From CAXMMR01 sp963692975 (GTDB lineage: Bacteria; Pseudomonadota; Alphaproteobacteria; Acetobacterales; Acetobacteraceae), in assembly GCA_963692975.2 (NCBI GenBank), contig CAXMMR010000035.1, forward strand, positions 1 to 64,000: DNA of 64,000 nucleotides, read 5' to 3'. This document shows positions 10,501 to 20,172 of the stretch, in pieces. The notes under the pieces are model-generated. The model was not told the origin of the DNA and did not search any database. It worked only from the letters and a program-made list of their open reading frames with translations. Within the stretch, counting starts at the first letter, position 1. Each line of letters starts with the position of its first letter. The translations under genes and the position numbers were made by a program.

Positions 10501-13500
10501 CGCTGACGGTTGCGGAGCCGAACGGGTTGATCGTGGCGCCGCCGGTGGTGCTCTCGCTTGAGGCGATGCCGGCGATCATCGGCGCGGCCGTCGTGCCGGG
10601 ATTGCTGGGCGCGGTGGCGGGGGTGTCGCTCAGGTTGGTGGTGGTGGCGGCCTGGAGGCCGGCTTGGTTTGCGACGTCGTGCCGGGATTGCTGGGCGCGG
10701 TGGCGGGGGTGTCGCTCGATGGTGGGCGGCCTGCAGGCCGGCCTGGTTTGCGACGTCGAGGGCGATGCTGGTGCTGGTGGCGGCGGTGCCGGCGACGGGG
10801 GTGAAGACGAGGTTCTGCAGCTCGGCGGTCAGCGCGGCCGGGCTGGTGGCGGCGAGGGTGTAGACGCCGGGCGAGGTCTCGGTGAGGCCGGATCCGCTGA
10901 GCGAGCCGTTGGCGTCGCTCGGGGCGTTGTTGACGTCGAGCGTGATGGTGGCGCTGTCGGCGGCGTTGGTGGTGGCGTCGCTGACGGTTGCGGAGCCGAA
11001 CGGGTTGATCGTGGCGCCGCCGGTGGTGCTCTCGCTTGAGGCGATGCCGGCGATCATCGGCGCGGCCGTCGTGCCGGGATTGCTGGGCGCGGTGGCGGGG
11101 GTGTCGCTCAGGTTGGTGGTGGTGGCGGCCTGCAGGCCGGCCTGGTTTGCGACGTCGAGGGCGATGCTGGTGCTGGTGGCGGCGGTGCCGGCGACGGGGG
11201 TGAAGACGAGGTTCTGCAGCTCGGCGGTCAGCGCGGCCGGGCTGGTGGCGGCGAGGGTGTAGACGCCGGGCGAGGTCTCGGTGAGGCCGGATCCGCTGAG
11301 CGCGCCGTTGGCGTCGCTCGGGGCGTTGTTGACGTCGAGCGTGATGGTGGCGCTGTCGGCGGCGTTGGTGGTGGCGTCGCTGACGGTTGCGGAGCCGAAC
11401 GGGTTGATCGTGGCGCCGCCGGTGGTGCTCTCGCTCGAGGCGATGCCGGCGATCATCGGCGCGGCCGTCGTGCCGGGATTGCTGGGCGCGGTGGCGGGGG
11501 TGTCGCTCAGGTTGGTGGTGGTGGCGGCCTGTAGGCCGGCCTGGTTTGCGACGTCGAGGGCGATGCTGGTGCTGGTGGCGGCGGTGCCGGCGACGGGGGT
11601 GAAGACGAGGTTCTGCAGCTCGGCGGTCAGCGCGGCCGGGCTGGTGGCGGCGAGGGTGTAGACGCCGGGCGAGGTCTCGGTGAGGCCGGATCCGCTGAGC
11701 GCGCCGTTGGCGTCGCTCGGGGCGTTGTTGACGTCGAGCGTGATGGTGGCGCTGTCGGCGGCGTTGGTGGTGGCGTCGCTGACGGTTGCGGAGCCGAACG
11801 GGTTGATCGTGGCGCCGCCGGTGGTGCTCTCGCTCGAGGCGATGCCGGCGATCATCGGCGCGGCCGTCGTGCCGGGATTGCTGGGCGCGGTGGCGGGGGT
11901 GTCGCTCAGGTTGGTGGTGGTGGCGGCCTGTAGGCCGGCTTGGTTTGCGACGTCGAGGGCGATGCTGGTGCTGGTGGCGGCGGTGCCGGCGACGGGGGTG
12001 AAGACGAGGTTCTGCAGCTCGGCGGTCAGCGCGGCCGGGCTGGTGGCGGCGAGGGTGTAGACGCCGGGCGAGGTCTCGGTGAGGCCGGATCCGCTGAGCG
12101 CGCCGTTGGCGTCGCTCGGGGCGTTGTCGGCGTCGAGCGTGATGGTGGCGCTGTCGGCGGCGTTGGTGGTGGCGTCGCTGACGGTTGCGGAGCCGAACGG
12201 GTTGATCGTGGCGCCGCCGGTGGTGCTCTCGCTCGAGGCGATGCCGGCGATCATCGGCGCGGCCGTCGTGCCGGGATTGCTGGGCGCGGTGGCGGGGGTG
12301 TCGCTCAGGGTGGTGGTGGTGGCGGCCTGGAGGCCGGCCTGGTTTGCGACGTCGAGGGCGATGCTGGTGCTGGTGGCGGCGGTGCCGGCGACGGGGGTGA
12401 AGACGAGGTTCTGCAGCTCGGCGGTCAGCGCGGCCGGGCTGGTGGCGGCGAGGGTGTAGACGCCGGGCGAGGTCTCGGTGAGACCGGATCCGCTGAGCGC
12501 GCCGTTGGCGTCGCTCGGGGCGTTGTTGACGTCGAGCGTGATGGTGGCGCTGTCGGCGGCGTTGGTGGTGGCGTCGCTGACGGTTGCGGAGCCGAACGGG
12601 TTGATCGTGGCGCCGCCGGTGGTGCTCTCGCTCGAGGCGATGCCGGCGATCATCGGCGCGGCCGTGACGACGGAGGGGCCTGGCTGATAGGCGAGCGTCG
12701 TCGTGCCGGTAACCGAGGTTCCGCCCGCGTTGGTGACAGCGAGCGTGATCGTGGTCGTGCCGCCATTCGGGGCTTCAGGTTTGAAGCTCAGCTCGTCCAA
12801 CTCGCTGCTGAGCGTCGCCGGCGTGGTGGCCGAAAGCCTGTAGATGCCAGGCGAGGTCTCGACCAACCCGCTGCCGGTAAGCACGCCATTGCTGTCGCTC
12901 GGTGAACCGTTCACGTTCAGCGTGATCGTTGCGCTATCGGCGGCATTGGGCGACGTGTCGCCGATGCTGACGGAGCCGAACGGGTCGACCGTCGCGCTCC
13001 CCATTCCAGACTCCTGAGCCGGCAGGCCGGAGATGACCGGGCTGGCGGGAGCAGGCATGGGCGTGGTGCTGAGCGTGGTCGTTACCGTCGTAGAGATCCG
13101 GGCGGCGTTCGTGACGTCGAGCGAGATCGTCGTGGTGCCGGGCGAGCTGCTCGGCGTGAAAACCACCTGATCGAGCTCGCTCGTCAGCGTGGCCGGGCTC
13201 GTGGCGGCAAGAGTGTAGGTGCCCTGACCCACGCTGGTGAGCACGTTGGCCGGCAAGCTACCGGTGGACAGGCTACCGACGCCGCCAGCCGAAAGCACGA
13301 TTGTCGCCGAATCCGAGGCGCCATCCGAAGCATCCGACACCGAAACGGTACCAAAGGGCTTGATCGACGCGCCGCCGTTCGTGCTCTCTGCGGCGGGCAG
13401 TCCGGTGATCGAGGGCGAGGCGGCAAAGACGTCGATGGATGTGATGCCGAGCGTCTCCGTTCCGACGGCCGAGACCGCCTGGAGCGTGACCGTGGTGGAG

Positions 13501-14540
13501 GTCGGTGTGCCGTTCGAGGAGGGTGTCGGAGTGAAGGTCAGGCCGTCGAGCGCCGCCGTCGGATCACCCGAGCTTAGAAGATTGAGTGTGTAGGTGCCCG
13601 AGCCGGCCGAAGTTTCGGTCAAGCCGGTGCCGCTGAGCACGCCGTTGGCGTCACCAGGGACGCCGTCGTCAGAGGTGATGATGCGCAAAGCGGTCGGGTT
13701 CTGGGGGTCAATGCCGGTCAGATCGACATCGGCGAACGGGCTGACGCTGGAGGCGCCTGTGGCGATCGAGCTGGCAAGTCCACTCAGCACCGGCACAGAC
13801 GGGGTATCGACATCGAGCGAGACCCGCGGAACGACGACCGTTCCAGCCGCGCTGACGATGGAGGTGTCAAGCTCGACCATGGTGGCCGCTCCCGGCGCGG
13901 CTGCGACGGGGGTGAATTGCAGATTGTCGAGGTTGGCATTAAGGCCGGCCAAAGTCGGCGCATTCACCGCATACAGACCGTTACCGAGCGAGCTCACGCC
14001 GGTGCCGGACAGAGTGCCGTCCGCGTTGCTCGCGACACCGTTGACGGTGAGCGTAACGTTCGCCGAGGCGGCAATCGCCGACGGATCAGCGATGGTCAGA
14101 CCGCTCAGTGGCGCCAATGTCGTGCCGACGACGCTGGTGAGTTGCGTCGTCGCGTCAGTCACGGTCGGCAGCACCGCGCCGATGACCGAGGAGGCGGTGC
14201 TCTGCGTCGTCGGATCGGTGACGGTGAGCGTCAGCATGGGCGCGACGGTCGCACCCGCGGCGGGCGTAAACTGCAGCGCCTTCAGCGCCACGGTGAGCAG
14301 CGCCGGTGAGGCGGCGCTCAGCGTGTAACTTCCTGGCGTCGAGCCGGCGACCAGGCCCAGCCCCGACAAAGTGCCAAGGGCGGACGTCGGCATCGAGCCA
14401 TTCGTCAGCATTATGGACGCGCTAACCGGGTCAATCAGCGGGCCGCCGATCGAGACCGCGGATAGTGGGTCCGAACTGCCAAGCAGTGACAGTGAGACGT
14501 TGGACAGCAGGCCATTGATGCTGATCGGAGTAGAAGCCAC
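4562..14540 (-). CDS. Giant secreted repeat protein (adhesin-like, RTX-type C-terminus), frameshifted
   Basis: Read from GTG 14540 (GAGGGA at 14549-14554, spacing 8) to a stop at 4562. It makes one protein of about 3,299 residues if a 79-bp insertion at 10680-10758 is ignored. As written, the 5' part reads correctly to about 10745 and then turns into Arg/His-rich shadow sequence ending at 8949. The 3' part is open from about 10.7 kb to 4562. The order is about five diverged beta-sandwich-like modules, nine near-identical 133-residue modules (each with MIAGIASSESTTGG, NPFGSATVSDA, SPAALTAELQ, LVFTP), six more diverged modules, a beta-helix-like stretch and then glycine/aspartate repeats (GGTGNDT, GGGNDT) like RTX beta-rolls. 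No N-terminal signal peptide is seen, which fits type I export through the C-terminus. The function as a surface adhesin is inferred. Confidence 0.8.
8984..12653 (-). repeat. Nine tandem 399-bp modules
   Basis: Nine copies of a 399-bp unit (133 codons), each starting at the codon of MIAGIASS. The nine copies plus one 79-bp insertion exactly fill the interval. Copies differ by only a few bases (for example NNAPSDANGA versus DNAPSDANGS), far less than the flanking diverged modules, so the array was amplified or homogenised recently. Confidence 0.92.
10680..10758 (-). other. 79-bp frame-breaking insertion in the repeat array
   Basis: One module is 478 bp long instead of 399. The extra 79 bp are a second, slightly shortened copy of the inter-module linker, in which GATGGTGGGCGGCC replaces the usual longer run of GGTGGTGG. 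Because 79 is not a multiple of 3, the giant gene changes frame here. It is either a replication or recombination error or an assembly error in the repeats. Confidence 0.8.
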
Positions 14541-15204
14541 AGTCGCAATCCCTCAGTATGTTTTGCGCTGCAAAGCAGACGCAGTGATACAATAGGCGAG
14601 CGACTACAATTGCAGCCTAACTCACCATTTGACTGATTACTTCAGAGTTTGAGACTTGGCAGTCTGATGTCTCGTGTCTTGTTCGTCCCAACTTACCGAG
14701 CGGCGCCATTTATTATGTCTGCTTGGCGGTTCGCCTGGTAAACCCCTTAATGGATGCCAAGACAGTATCACAACCTGAGCGTGTAGTCTCTCAGATTCAT
14801 GCACTGGAAGCATAAATAAGTTTTATTCGATCAGCGCATCTGAATGATGCCTGCATCGTATAGGTGCGCTGTGGCTTGGACGAAGCGACAGTTCGGGCAT
14901 GAGGCCGCGGTCGTCACGCGGTAAATCAGCCCGAGCCGGCACACGGACCAGCGCCGACCTGCCGACCAAGCGCAGGCTCGCGAGCGCACGCACATGCGCC
15001 CGCCAGGCCGCTTAGCGGGGTCATTACAAGATCGATGCCCGGAACGGGCGGACGACCGGGCCGTGCCTCTATCCGGTTGGGGATCGCCATCGTCGCTCTA
15101 AGATGGCGACGGCGTCCAGGCGGCGCCGGCCAGCCGGCCTGATCTCCCTGGCGGCCGTGCGACGACCTGCGCGAAGATCAGCCGACGGCAGCGTGCGTCA
15201 GCTG
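14541..15204. other. Intergenic region upstream of the giant repeat gene
   Basis: No gene seen. The part nearest the giant gene (about 14580-14870) is clearly more AT-rich than the surroundings and probably carries its promoter and leader, but I cannot point to a convincing -35/-10 pair. A small hairpin (CGCCATC / GATGGCG) occurs near 15085-15108. Confidence 0.5.
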
Positions 15205-17542
15205 CTACATCAGCTTGTCGAGCGTCAGCGGAAGATCGCGGACGCGCTTGCCGGTGGCATTAAAGACCGCATTGGCAACGGCCGCGGCGGTGCCGGTAAT
15301 GCCGATCTCGCCAATGCCGTGCGCGCCCATGGGCGTGTGCGGATCGGGGATGTCGGTCCAGATCACGTCGATCTCCGGCACGTCCAGATGCACCGGGAGA
15401 TGATACTCGGCCAGGCTGGGGTTCATCACGCGCCCCTTGCGCTCGTCAAACTGGGTCTCCTCCATGAGCGCGAGGCCGAGGCCCATGATGATGCCGCCGC
15501 GGAACTGGCTGGTTGCCGTCTTGGCGTTGAGGATGCGTCCGCAGTCGAACGAGCCCAGAAAGCGGCTGATGCGGGTCTCGCCGGTGACGGCATTGACCCG
15601 CGCCTCGCAAAACATCGCGCCGTACGAGTGCATGGACCAATGCTGCGCCTCCATCGGCGGAGGCGCGGCCGCCTCGACCACCAGCTGGTCGCGCTGCGCC
15701 CGGGCCAGGATCGAGACGTAGCTGTCGTGCCGAGCCGGCTCATCGAGCTTGGCTAAAGCCGCCGTCCAATCCGCCGACCTCGTCCGGGCTTGAGGCCGGA
15801 TAGCGGCGAGTTGTTGCCTGCGAGCTTGAGCAGTTCGGCCACCAGCGCATGATGGGCTGCGATCACCGCCGCGCCGATGGAGGCCGTCTGCTGCGAGCCG
15901 CCGGCCAGCACGATTCCGGGCAGAATGGAGTCGCCGTAGCCGAAGCTCACCTGCTCCATCTCAAGTCCGAGTCGCTCGGCGGCGACCTGGGTGTGCACGG
16001 TGGCGGTGCCCATGCCCATCTCGTGCGCGGCAATCTCGAACCCGTAGCGTGGCCGTCCTGCGTCAGGGTGATGCGCGCCGCTCCTCCGGGCATGCGGTAG
16101 TACGGGTAGGTCGCAGTGGCGCAGCCCAGGCCGACGAGCCACTCGCCGTCACGAACAGCGCCTGGCGAGGGATTGCGCTTGTTCCACCTGAATCGCTCGG
16201 CCCCCGCGCGCCAGGCTTCCACGATGTGGCGCGAGGAGAAGGGCGTGCCCACCGTCGGGTCCTTATCGGGTTCGTTGCGGATGCGCAGCGCGATCGGGTC
16301 CATGCCGAGCTTCACGGCGAGCTCGTCGACGGCGCATTCGAGGCCGAAGGTGCCGACCGCCTCGCCTGGCGCGCGCATGAAGGTGTTGGCGAGCATGTCC
16401 ATGTAAGCAACTTCAACGTCCAGCTTGAAGCTGTCGGCGGCATAAGCGCCGCGCGTCGCCACGATGAACGGCTCGGGCATGGCGTTGTGCCGGGTCATCG
16501 CCACCGTGCCGGTGTGGATGATGGCGGTGAAACGGCCGTCCGCTTCAGCTCCGATCGCGACCCGCTGCTCGGTGACGGTGCGGCCGCCGACGATGCGGTA
16601 GACGCCTTCGCGCGACAGGGCGATGCGCACCGGACGACCGGCGAGCTTGGCCGCGGCCGCGCCGAGCACCTGATGCTGCCAGAGCGTCTTGGATCCGAAG
16701 CCGCCGCCCACGTACGGCGAGGTCACGCGGACCTGCTTTTCGTCGATCCCGAATACGTTGGCGAGCGACCAGGCGGTATGCGCGACCGCCTGCGACGCGT
16801 CGTGCACCATCAGCTCGTCGCCGTCCCAGGCCAACGTCGCCGCATGCGGCTCGATCGCGTTGTGGGTGTGACGCGGCGTGCTGTAATCGCCGTCGACAGA
16901 GACGGGCGAGGCCGCCAGCGCCGCCTCGGCATCGCCGATCGACACCTTGAGCGGCTCCCCCATGAACGTTCCCGGCTCGGTTCCCTGCGCCTTGGCCTCG
17001 GCGAGGGAGGTGGTGGCTGGCTCCTCCTCATAGGTCACCTGCAGCAGGGACTTGGCGTGGTCCGCCTGCTCCTGGGTGTCGGCCAGCACCAGTGCGATTG
17101 GCTGGCCGTTCCAGTGAACGCGGTCGTCCTGCATGATCGGCAGGTCGTCGCCGCCGGCTGCCTTCGAGCCCGTGCCGAACAACGGCATCTTCTTCATCCG
17201 CGGCGCCGTCTTGTAGGTCATGACCAGGGCGACGCCCGGGGCCGCCTCGGCCGCTTCGGTGTCGAGCGCCACGATCCGACCCTTGGCTACGCTGCTAAAG
17301 GCGACCGCCGCATACAGCATGCCGTCGAGCGGAAACTCGGCGGCGAACTTCGCGCGGCCCTGAACCTTGAGCGGGCCGTCAATGCGCGAGATCGGCGCGC
17401 CGATCAGGCCATGCTTGTTGCGGATCAGCGGATCGGGCTTGCCGCCGGGCAGCCAGCTATCCGGCGCCAGCTCGATGGCCTTCTTCATCACCGCCTGTGC
17501 GGCGCCTTGCGCGGCCGCCTTCGTGTTTCCGACAATGCTCAT
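15205..17542 (-). pseudogene. Molybdenum-binding subunit of a xanthine dehydrogenase-family enzyme, three frameshifts
   Basis: Large subunit (Mo-molybdopterin) of a three-subunit hydroxylase of the YagR/PaoC kind. It starts at ATG 17542, overlapping the FAD subunit by 4 bp. Residues about 1-500 read normally (YVGGGFGSK, FMRAPGE). One base is then missing near 16040, just before EIAAHEMGMGTATVHTQ. Extra bases near 15783 (after SGLKP) and near 15757 shift the frame again before LAKLDEPARHDS. With these three changes the interval is 2337 bp and gives about 778 residues ending GEIGITGTAAAVANAVFNAT...LDKLM, with the catalytic Glu region (GIGEIG) kept. As sequenced the protein is interrupted. Sequencing errors remain possible because all three lesions are single-base. 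Confidence 0.8.
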
Positions 17543-18525
17543 GCGGCGTCTCCAGCCAGGTCGCCGAGAACGGCGGTGATGGTGCGTATTGCGAGCTCGA
17601 CCTTGAAGCCGTTGTCGCGAAGCGGCGCGGCATCGGCGAGTTCCACCTCAGCGGCGGCGCGGAACGCCTGCGCCTCGAGCGGTCCGCCCCGTAGCGCATC
17701 CTCGGCCTTGCGGGCGCGCCAAGGCTTGTGCGCGACGCCGCCCAACGCCAGCCGGACCTGCTTGACCGTGCCCTCGTCCACCTCCAGCACGGCCGCCACC
17801 GACACCAGCGCGAAGGCGTAGCTCGCCCGGTCGCGCACCTTGCGATAGGTGGAGCGCGCGCCTGCCGGCAGCGCCGGCAGCTCGATGGCGGTGATCAGCT
17901 CGCCGGGCTCAAGCTCGGTCTCCACGTCGGGATGGCCGCCGGGTAGGCGATGCAGCTCGGTGAGCGGCAAGCTCCGCCTGCGCCCGGCGCCCTGCAGGTG
18001 CACCGTGGCGTCGAGTGCCGCCAGCGCCACGCACATGTCGGACGGGTGCGTGGCCACGCAGGCGGCCGAGGCGCCCAGGATCGCGTGGATGCGGTTGAAG
18101 CCGTCCAACGCGTCGCAGCCCTGGCCGGGGCTGCGCTTGTTACAGCGCGAGCCCTCGTCGTCGTAGAAGTAGGTGCAGCGGGTGCGCTGCAGGATGTTGC
18201 CGCCGACCGTCGCCATGTTGCGGATCTGCGCCGAGGCGCCGGCCAGGACGGCGCGGGCGAGCACCGGGTAGCGGGTGCGCACGGCACGGTGCTCGGCCAG
18301 CGCCGTATTGCGCGCTGCGGCGCCGATCAGCAGGCTGCCGTCCTCGCGCTCCTCGATGGCGGCGGACAGGCCCGTCACGTCGACGAGTGCGGATGGCTGC
18401 TCGATCGTCTCGCGCAGCAGGTCCACGAGGTTGGTGCCGCCGCCGAGATACTTTGCCTGGTCCATGCCGCCAAGCCGCACCGCATCCGCGATGTCGCTGG
18501 CCCGCGCGTAAGTGAAGGGCGTCAT
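17539..18525 (-). CDS. FAD-binding subunit of a xanthine dehydrogenase-family enzyme
   Basis: Medium subunit of the same complex, passing electrons from the Mo site to the electron acceptor through FAD. 328 residues. The FAD loops are seen as KYLGGGTNLVDL (about residues 25-36) and ATVGGNILQRTRC (about 108-120). The Cys-rich insertion RCTYFYDDEGSRC...GQGC matches the extra 4Fe-4S cluster of the YagS/PaoB branch, so an aldehyde oxidoreductase is more likely than a purine enzyme. It overlaps the 2Fe-2S gene upstream and the Mo-subunit gene downstream by 4 bp each. Confidence 0.92.
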   Translation of the reverse strand: MTPFTYARASDIADAVRLGGMDQAKYLGGGTNLVDLLRETIEQPSALVDVTGLSAAIEEREDGSLLIGAAARNTALAEHRAVRTRYPVLARAVLAGASAQIRNMATVGGNILQRTRCTYFYDDEGSRCNKRSPGQGCDALDGFNRIHAILGASAACVATHPSDMCVALAALDATVHLQGAGRRRSLPLTELHRLPGGHPDVETELEPGELITAIELPALPAGARSTYRKVRDRASYAFALVSVAAVLEVDEGTVKQVRLALGGVAHKPWRARKAEDALRGGPLEAQAFRAAAEVELADAAPLRDNGFKVELAIRTITAVLGDLAGDAA

Positions 18526-19028
18526 TCCGCTGCCTCCGCGTAGGTGTGGGCGATGGCGGCGACGATCCCATTATGGGCGCCGCACCGGCACAGATTGCCG
18601 CTCATGCGCTCGCGCACCTCCTCGCGCGTGAGGGCGATCGTGTCGGCGCAGAGATCGGCGGTGACCACGCTCGGCGCGCCGCGCTCGAGCTCCGCCGCCA
18701 TGCCGACGGCCGAGCAGATCTGGCCGGGGGTGCAGTAGCCGCACTGAAAGCCGTCATGCTCGACAAACGCCTGCTGCAGCGGGTGCAGTCCGTCCTCACC
18801 GGCCAACCCTTCGATGGTGGTGACGCTGCGTCCCTCGAACTGCACGGCGAGCGCCAAGCAGGAAACGATACGCTCGCCATCCACCAGCACGGTGCACGCA
18901 CCGCAGGCGCCCTGGTTGCAGCCCTTCTTGGTGCCGGTCAGATGCAGCGTCTCGCGCAGCAGGTCGAGCAGCGAGACGCGCGGGTCGGCCGGCAGGTCGG
19001 CCTCGGCTCCGTTGATCCGCAATACCAT
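18522..19028 (-). CDS. 2Fe-2S subunit of a xanthine dehydrogenase-family enzyme
   Basis: Small subunit of the same complex, 168 residues. The plant-type cluster ligands are CNQGACGAC...C (residues about 37-57). The second cluster is in the C-terminal helical domain (QCGYCTPGQ and NLCRCGAHNG). The frame is open further upstream, but ATG 19028 is chosen because AGAGGAA lies just upstream and the protein begins MVLRINGAEADLP, as in cytoplasmic relatives. No Tat signal is visible, unlike periplasmic PaoA. First gene of the three-gene operon. Confidence 0.9.
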   Translation of the reverse strand: MVLRINGAEADLPADPRVSLLDLLRETLHLTGTKKGCNQGACGACTVLVDGERIVSCLALAVQFEGRSVTTIEGLAGEDGLHPLQQAFVEHDGFQCGYCTPGQICSAVGMAAELERGAPSVVTADLCADTIALTREEVRERMSGNLCRCGAHNGIVAAIAHTYAEAAE

Positions 19029-19191
19029 GCTCGGTTCCTCTCGTCCCATGTCTCTAGGCGTCTTCAGCCGGCGTCTTGGTGTTCTCGGCGCCATCATCAC
19101 CGGCGGCAAGGTTGCCGTTATAGCAACGCTGCCGACGGCTGCAGAGGCCTCATAGTGACCTCGCGCACCCCGATCCTGTTCGGCGATGCGT

Positions 19192-20172
19192 TTACTTGCT
19201 GCAGCTTGCTCCACCCAGCACGCAGAAGCGCGCACAATGAGGGTGGTTGAGGTGGATCGCCCGGCTCGCCTCGGCAAGCGTGTGACCCAGGTCGAAGCCT
19301 GTCGCGTAGGGCAGCAGCGTGCAGGCGACCACCCGCGGCTTCGGCTCGCCGCGACGCCGCACCACCATTCGGCTGCTCGCGCACATCACGTCGGATGGCC
19401 GCTTGCCGAGGATCGACCAGCACGCCTCGGTGATCTCCGACACGTCCGCTGCGGCGTCCATGCTGGGAAACAGCACCAGCCGCGTCGGATCGTCAGCATC
19501 GAGGGCGACGCCGAGGCGGCCGAACAGGGCGGCGTAGCCGGCGCGCGCCTGCGCCTCGCTCTGCCCGCCAAGCCGGCGCCCGGCAACCGCGATGCGCAGC
19601 CCAGCCCGCGACAGCCAGACCAACCCGTCGACCGCGCGTGCCCAGCTGCCAGCGCCGCGCTCGGCCTCGTGCGCGGCGGCCTCATGGTGATCAAGGCTGA
19701 CCCGCAGCGTCAGCCGCTCGCCGTAGCGCGCGCCGAGCGCGCGCAGGCTTGCCTCGTGCCGGCGCATCGGCCGCATCGCGTTCGTCAGCACCAGCACCTC
19801 GAAGCCGCGGGCCAGGCAGCACTCGAGGATGGTGGCGATCTCCGGATTCATGAACGGCTCGCCGCCGGTGAGCCCGACCTCGCGCGTGGCCAGCCCGCCC
19901 CGCTCGACCTCCTCCAGGAAGCCGCTGATCTCGGCGGCGGAGAGATAGATGAGCGCGTCATTGGTCGGCGAGCTCTCGATGTAGCAGGTCGCGCAGGTCA
20001 GGTTGCACAGCGTTCCGGTGTTGAACCAGAGCGTCCGCAACGCGTCGAGCGCCACGCTCGCCCGCGCCGCGCCGCTGGCGGTGCGCCGCTCATCACGAAA
20101 TTTGGCGGGGTCGAGCGGAGCGGCATGATCGAGCCGAAACGGCGACATCGCTGGGGCGGAGTTATGGTCCAT
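19192..20172 (-). CDS. Radical SAM protein with C-terminal Cys-rich tail
   Basis: 326 residues. The radical SAM cluster motif is CNLTCATC (CxxxCxxC) at about residues 56-63, followed by the SAM-binding GGEP in LTGGEPFMNPE. The C-terminus has several more cysteines (VVACTLLPY, HCARFCVLGGASCSK) that could hold an auxiliary cluster. It starts at ATG 20172 (AGGAA upstream) and overlaps the flavoprotein gene by 11 bp, so both are one transcript. It differs from the canonical arsenosugar enzyme ArsS at the cluster motif. Reaction unknown; the neighbourhood suggests work with the flavoprotein and the two small transferases across the divergent promoter. Confidence 0.85.
   Translation of the reverse strand: MDHNSAPAMSPFRLDHAAPLDPAKFRDERRTASGAARASVALDALRTLWFNTGTLCNLTCATCYIESSPTNDALIYLSAAEISGFLEEVERGGLATREVGLTGGEPFMNPEIATILECCLARGFEVLVLTNAMRPMRRHEASLRALGARYGERLTLRVSLDHHEAAAHEAERGAGSWARAVDGLVWLSRAGLRIAVAGRRLGGQSEAQARAGYAALFGRLGVALDADDPTRLVLFPSMDAAADVSEITEACWSILGKRPSDVMCASSRMVVRRRGEPKPRVVACTLLPYATGFDLGHTLAEASRAIHLNHPHCARFCVLGGASCSK

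Noticed and set aside
8949..10700. Arg/His/Pro-rich C-terminal part of the 14540 reading frame
   Set aside because: This is the giant gene read out of frame after the 79-bp insertion, not a separate basic domain.
8984..12653. CRISPR-like regular repetition
   Set aside because: The period is 399 bp and wholly coding in one frame; no short repeats with unique spacers occur anywhere in the window.
9207..12687. Series of 126-codon open frames on the plus strand repeating MRPDPLSAPLASLGALL
   Set aside because: They lie antisense to the 399-bp repeats of the giant gene and repeat only because the repeats do; no ribosome sites, composition of shadow frames.
16049..17821. 590-codon plus-strand frame across the Mo-subunit gene
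   Set aside because: Antisense to clear molybdenum hydroxylase sequence; shadow composition.
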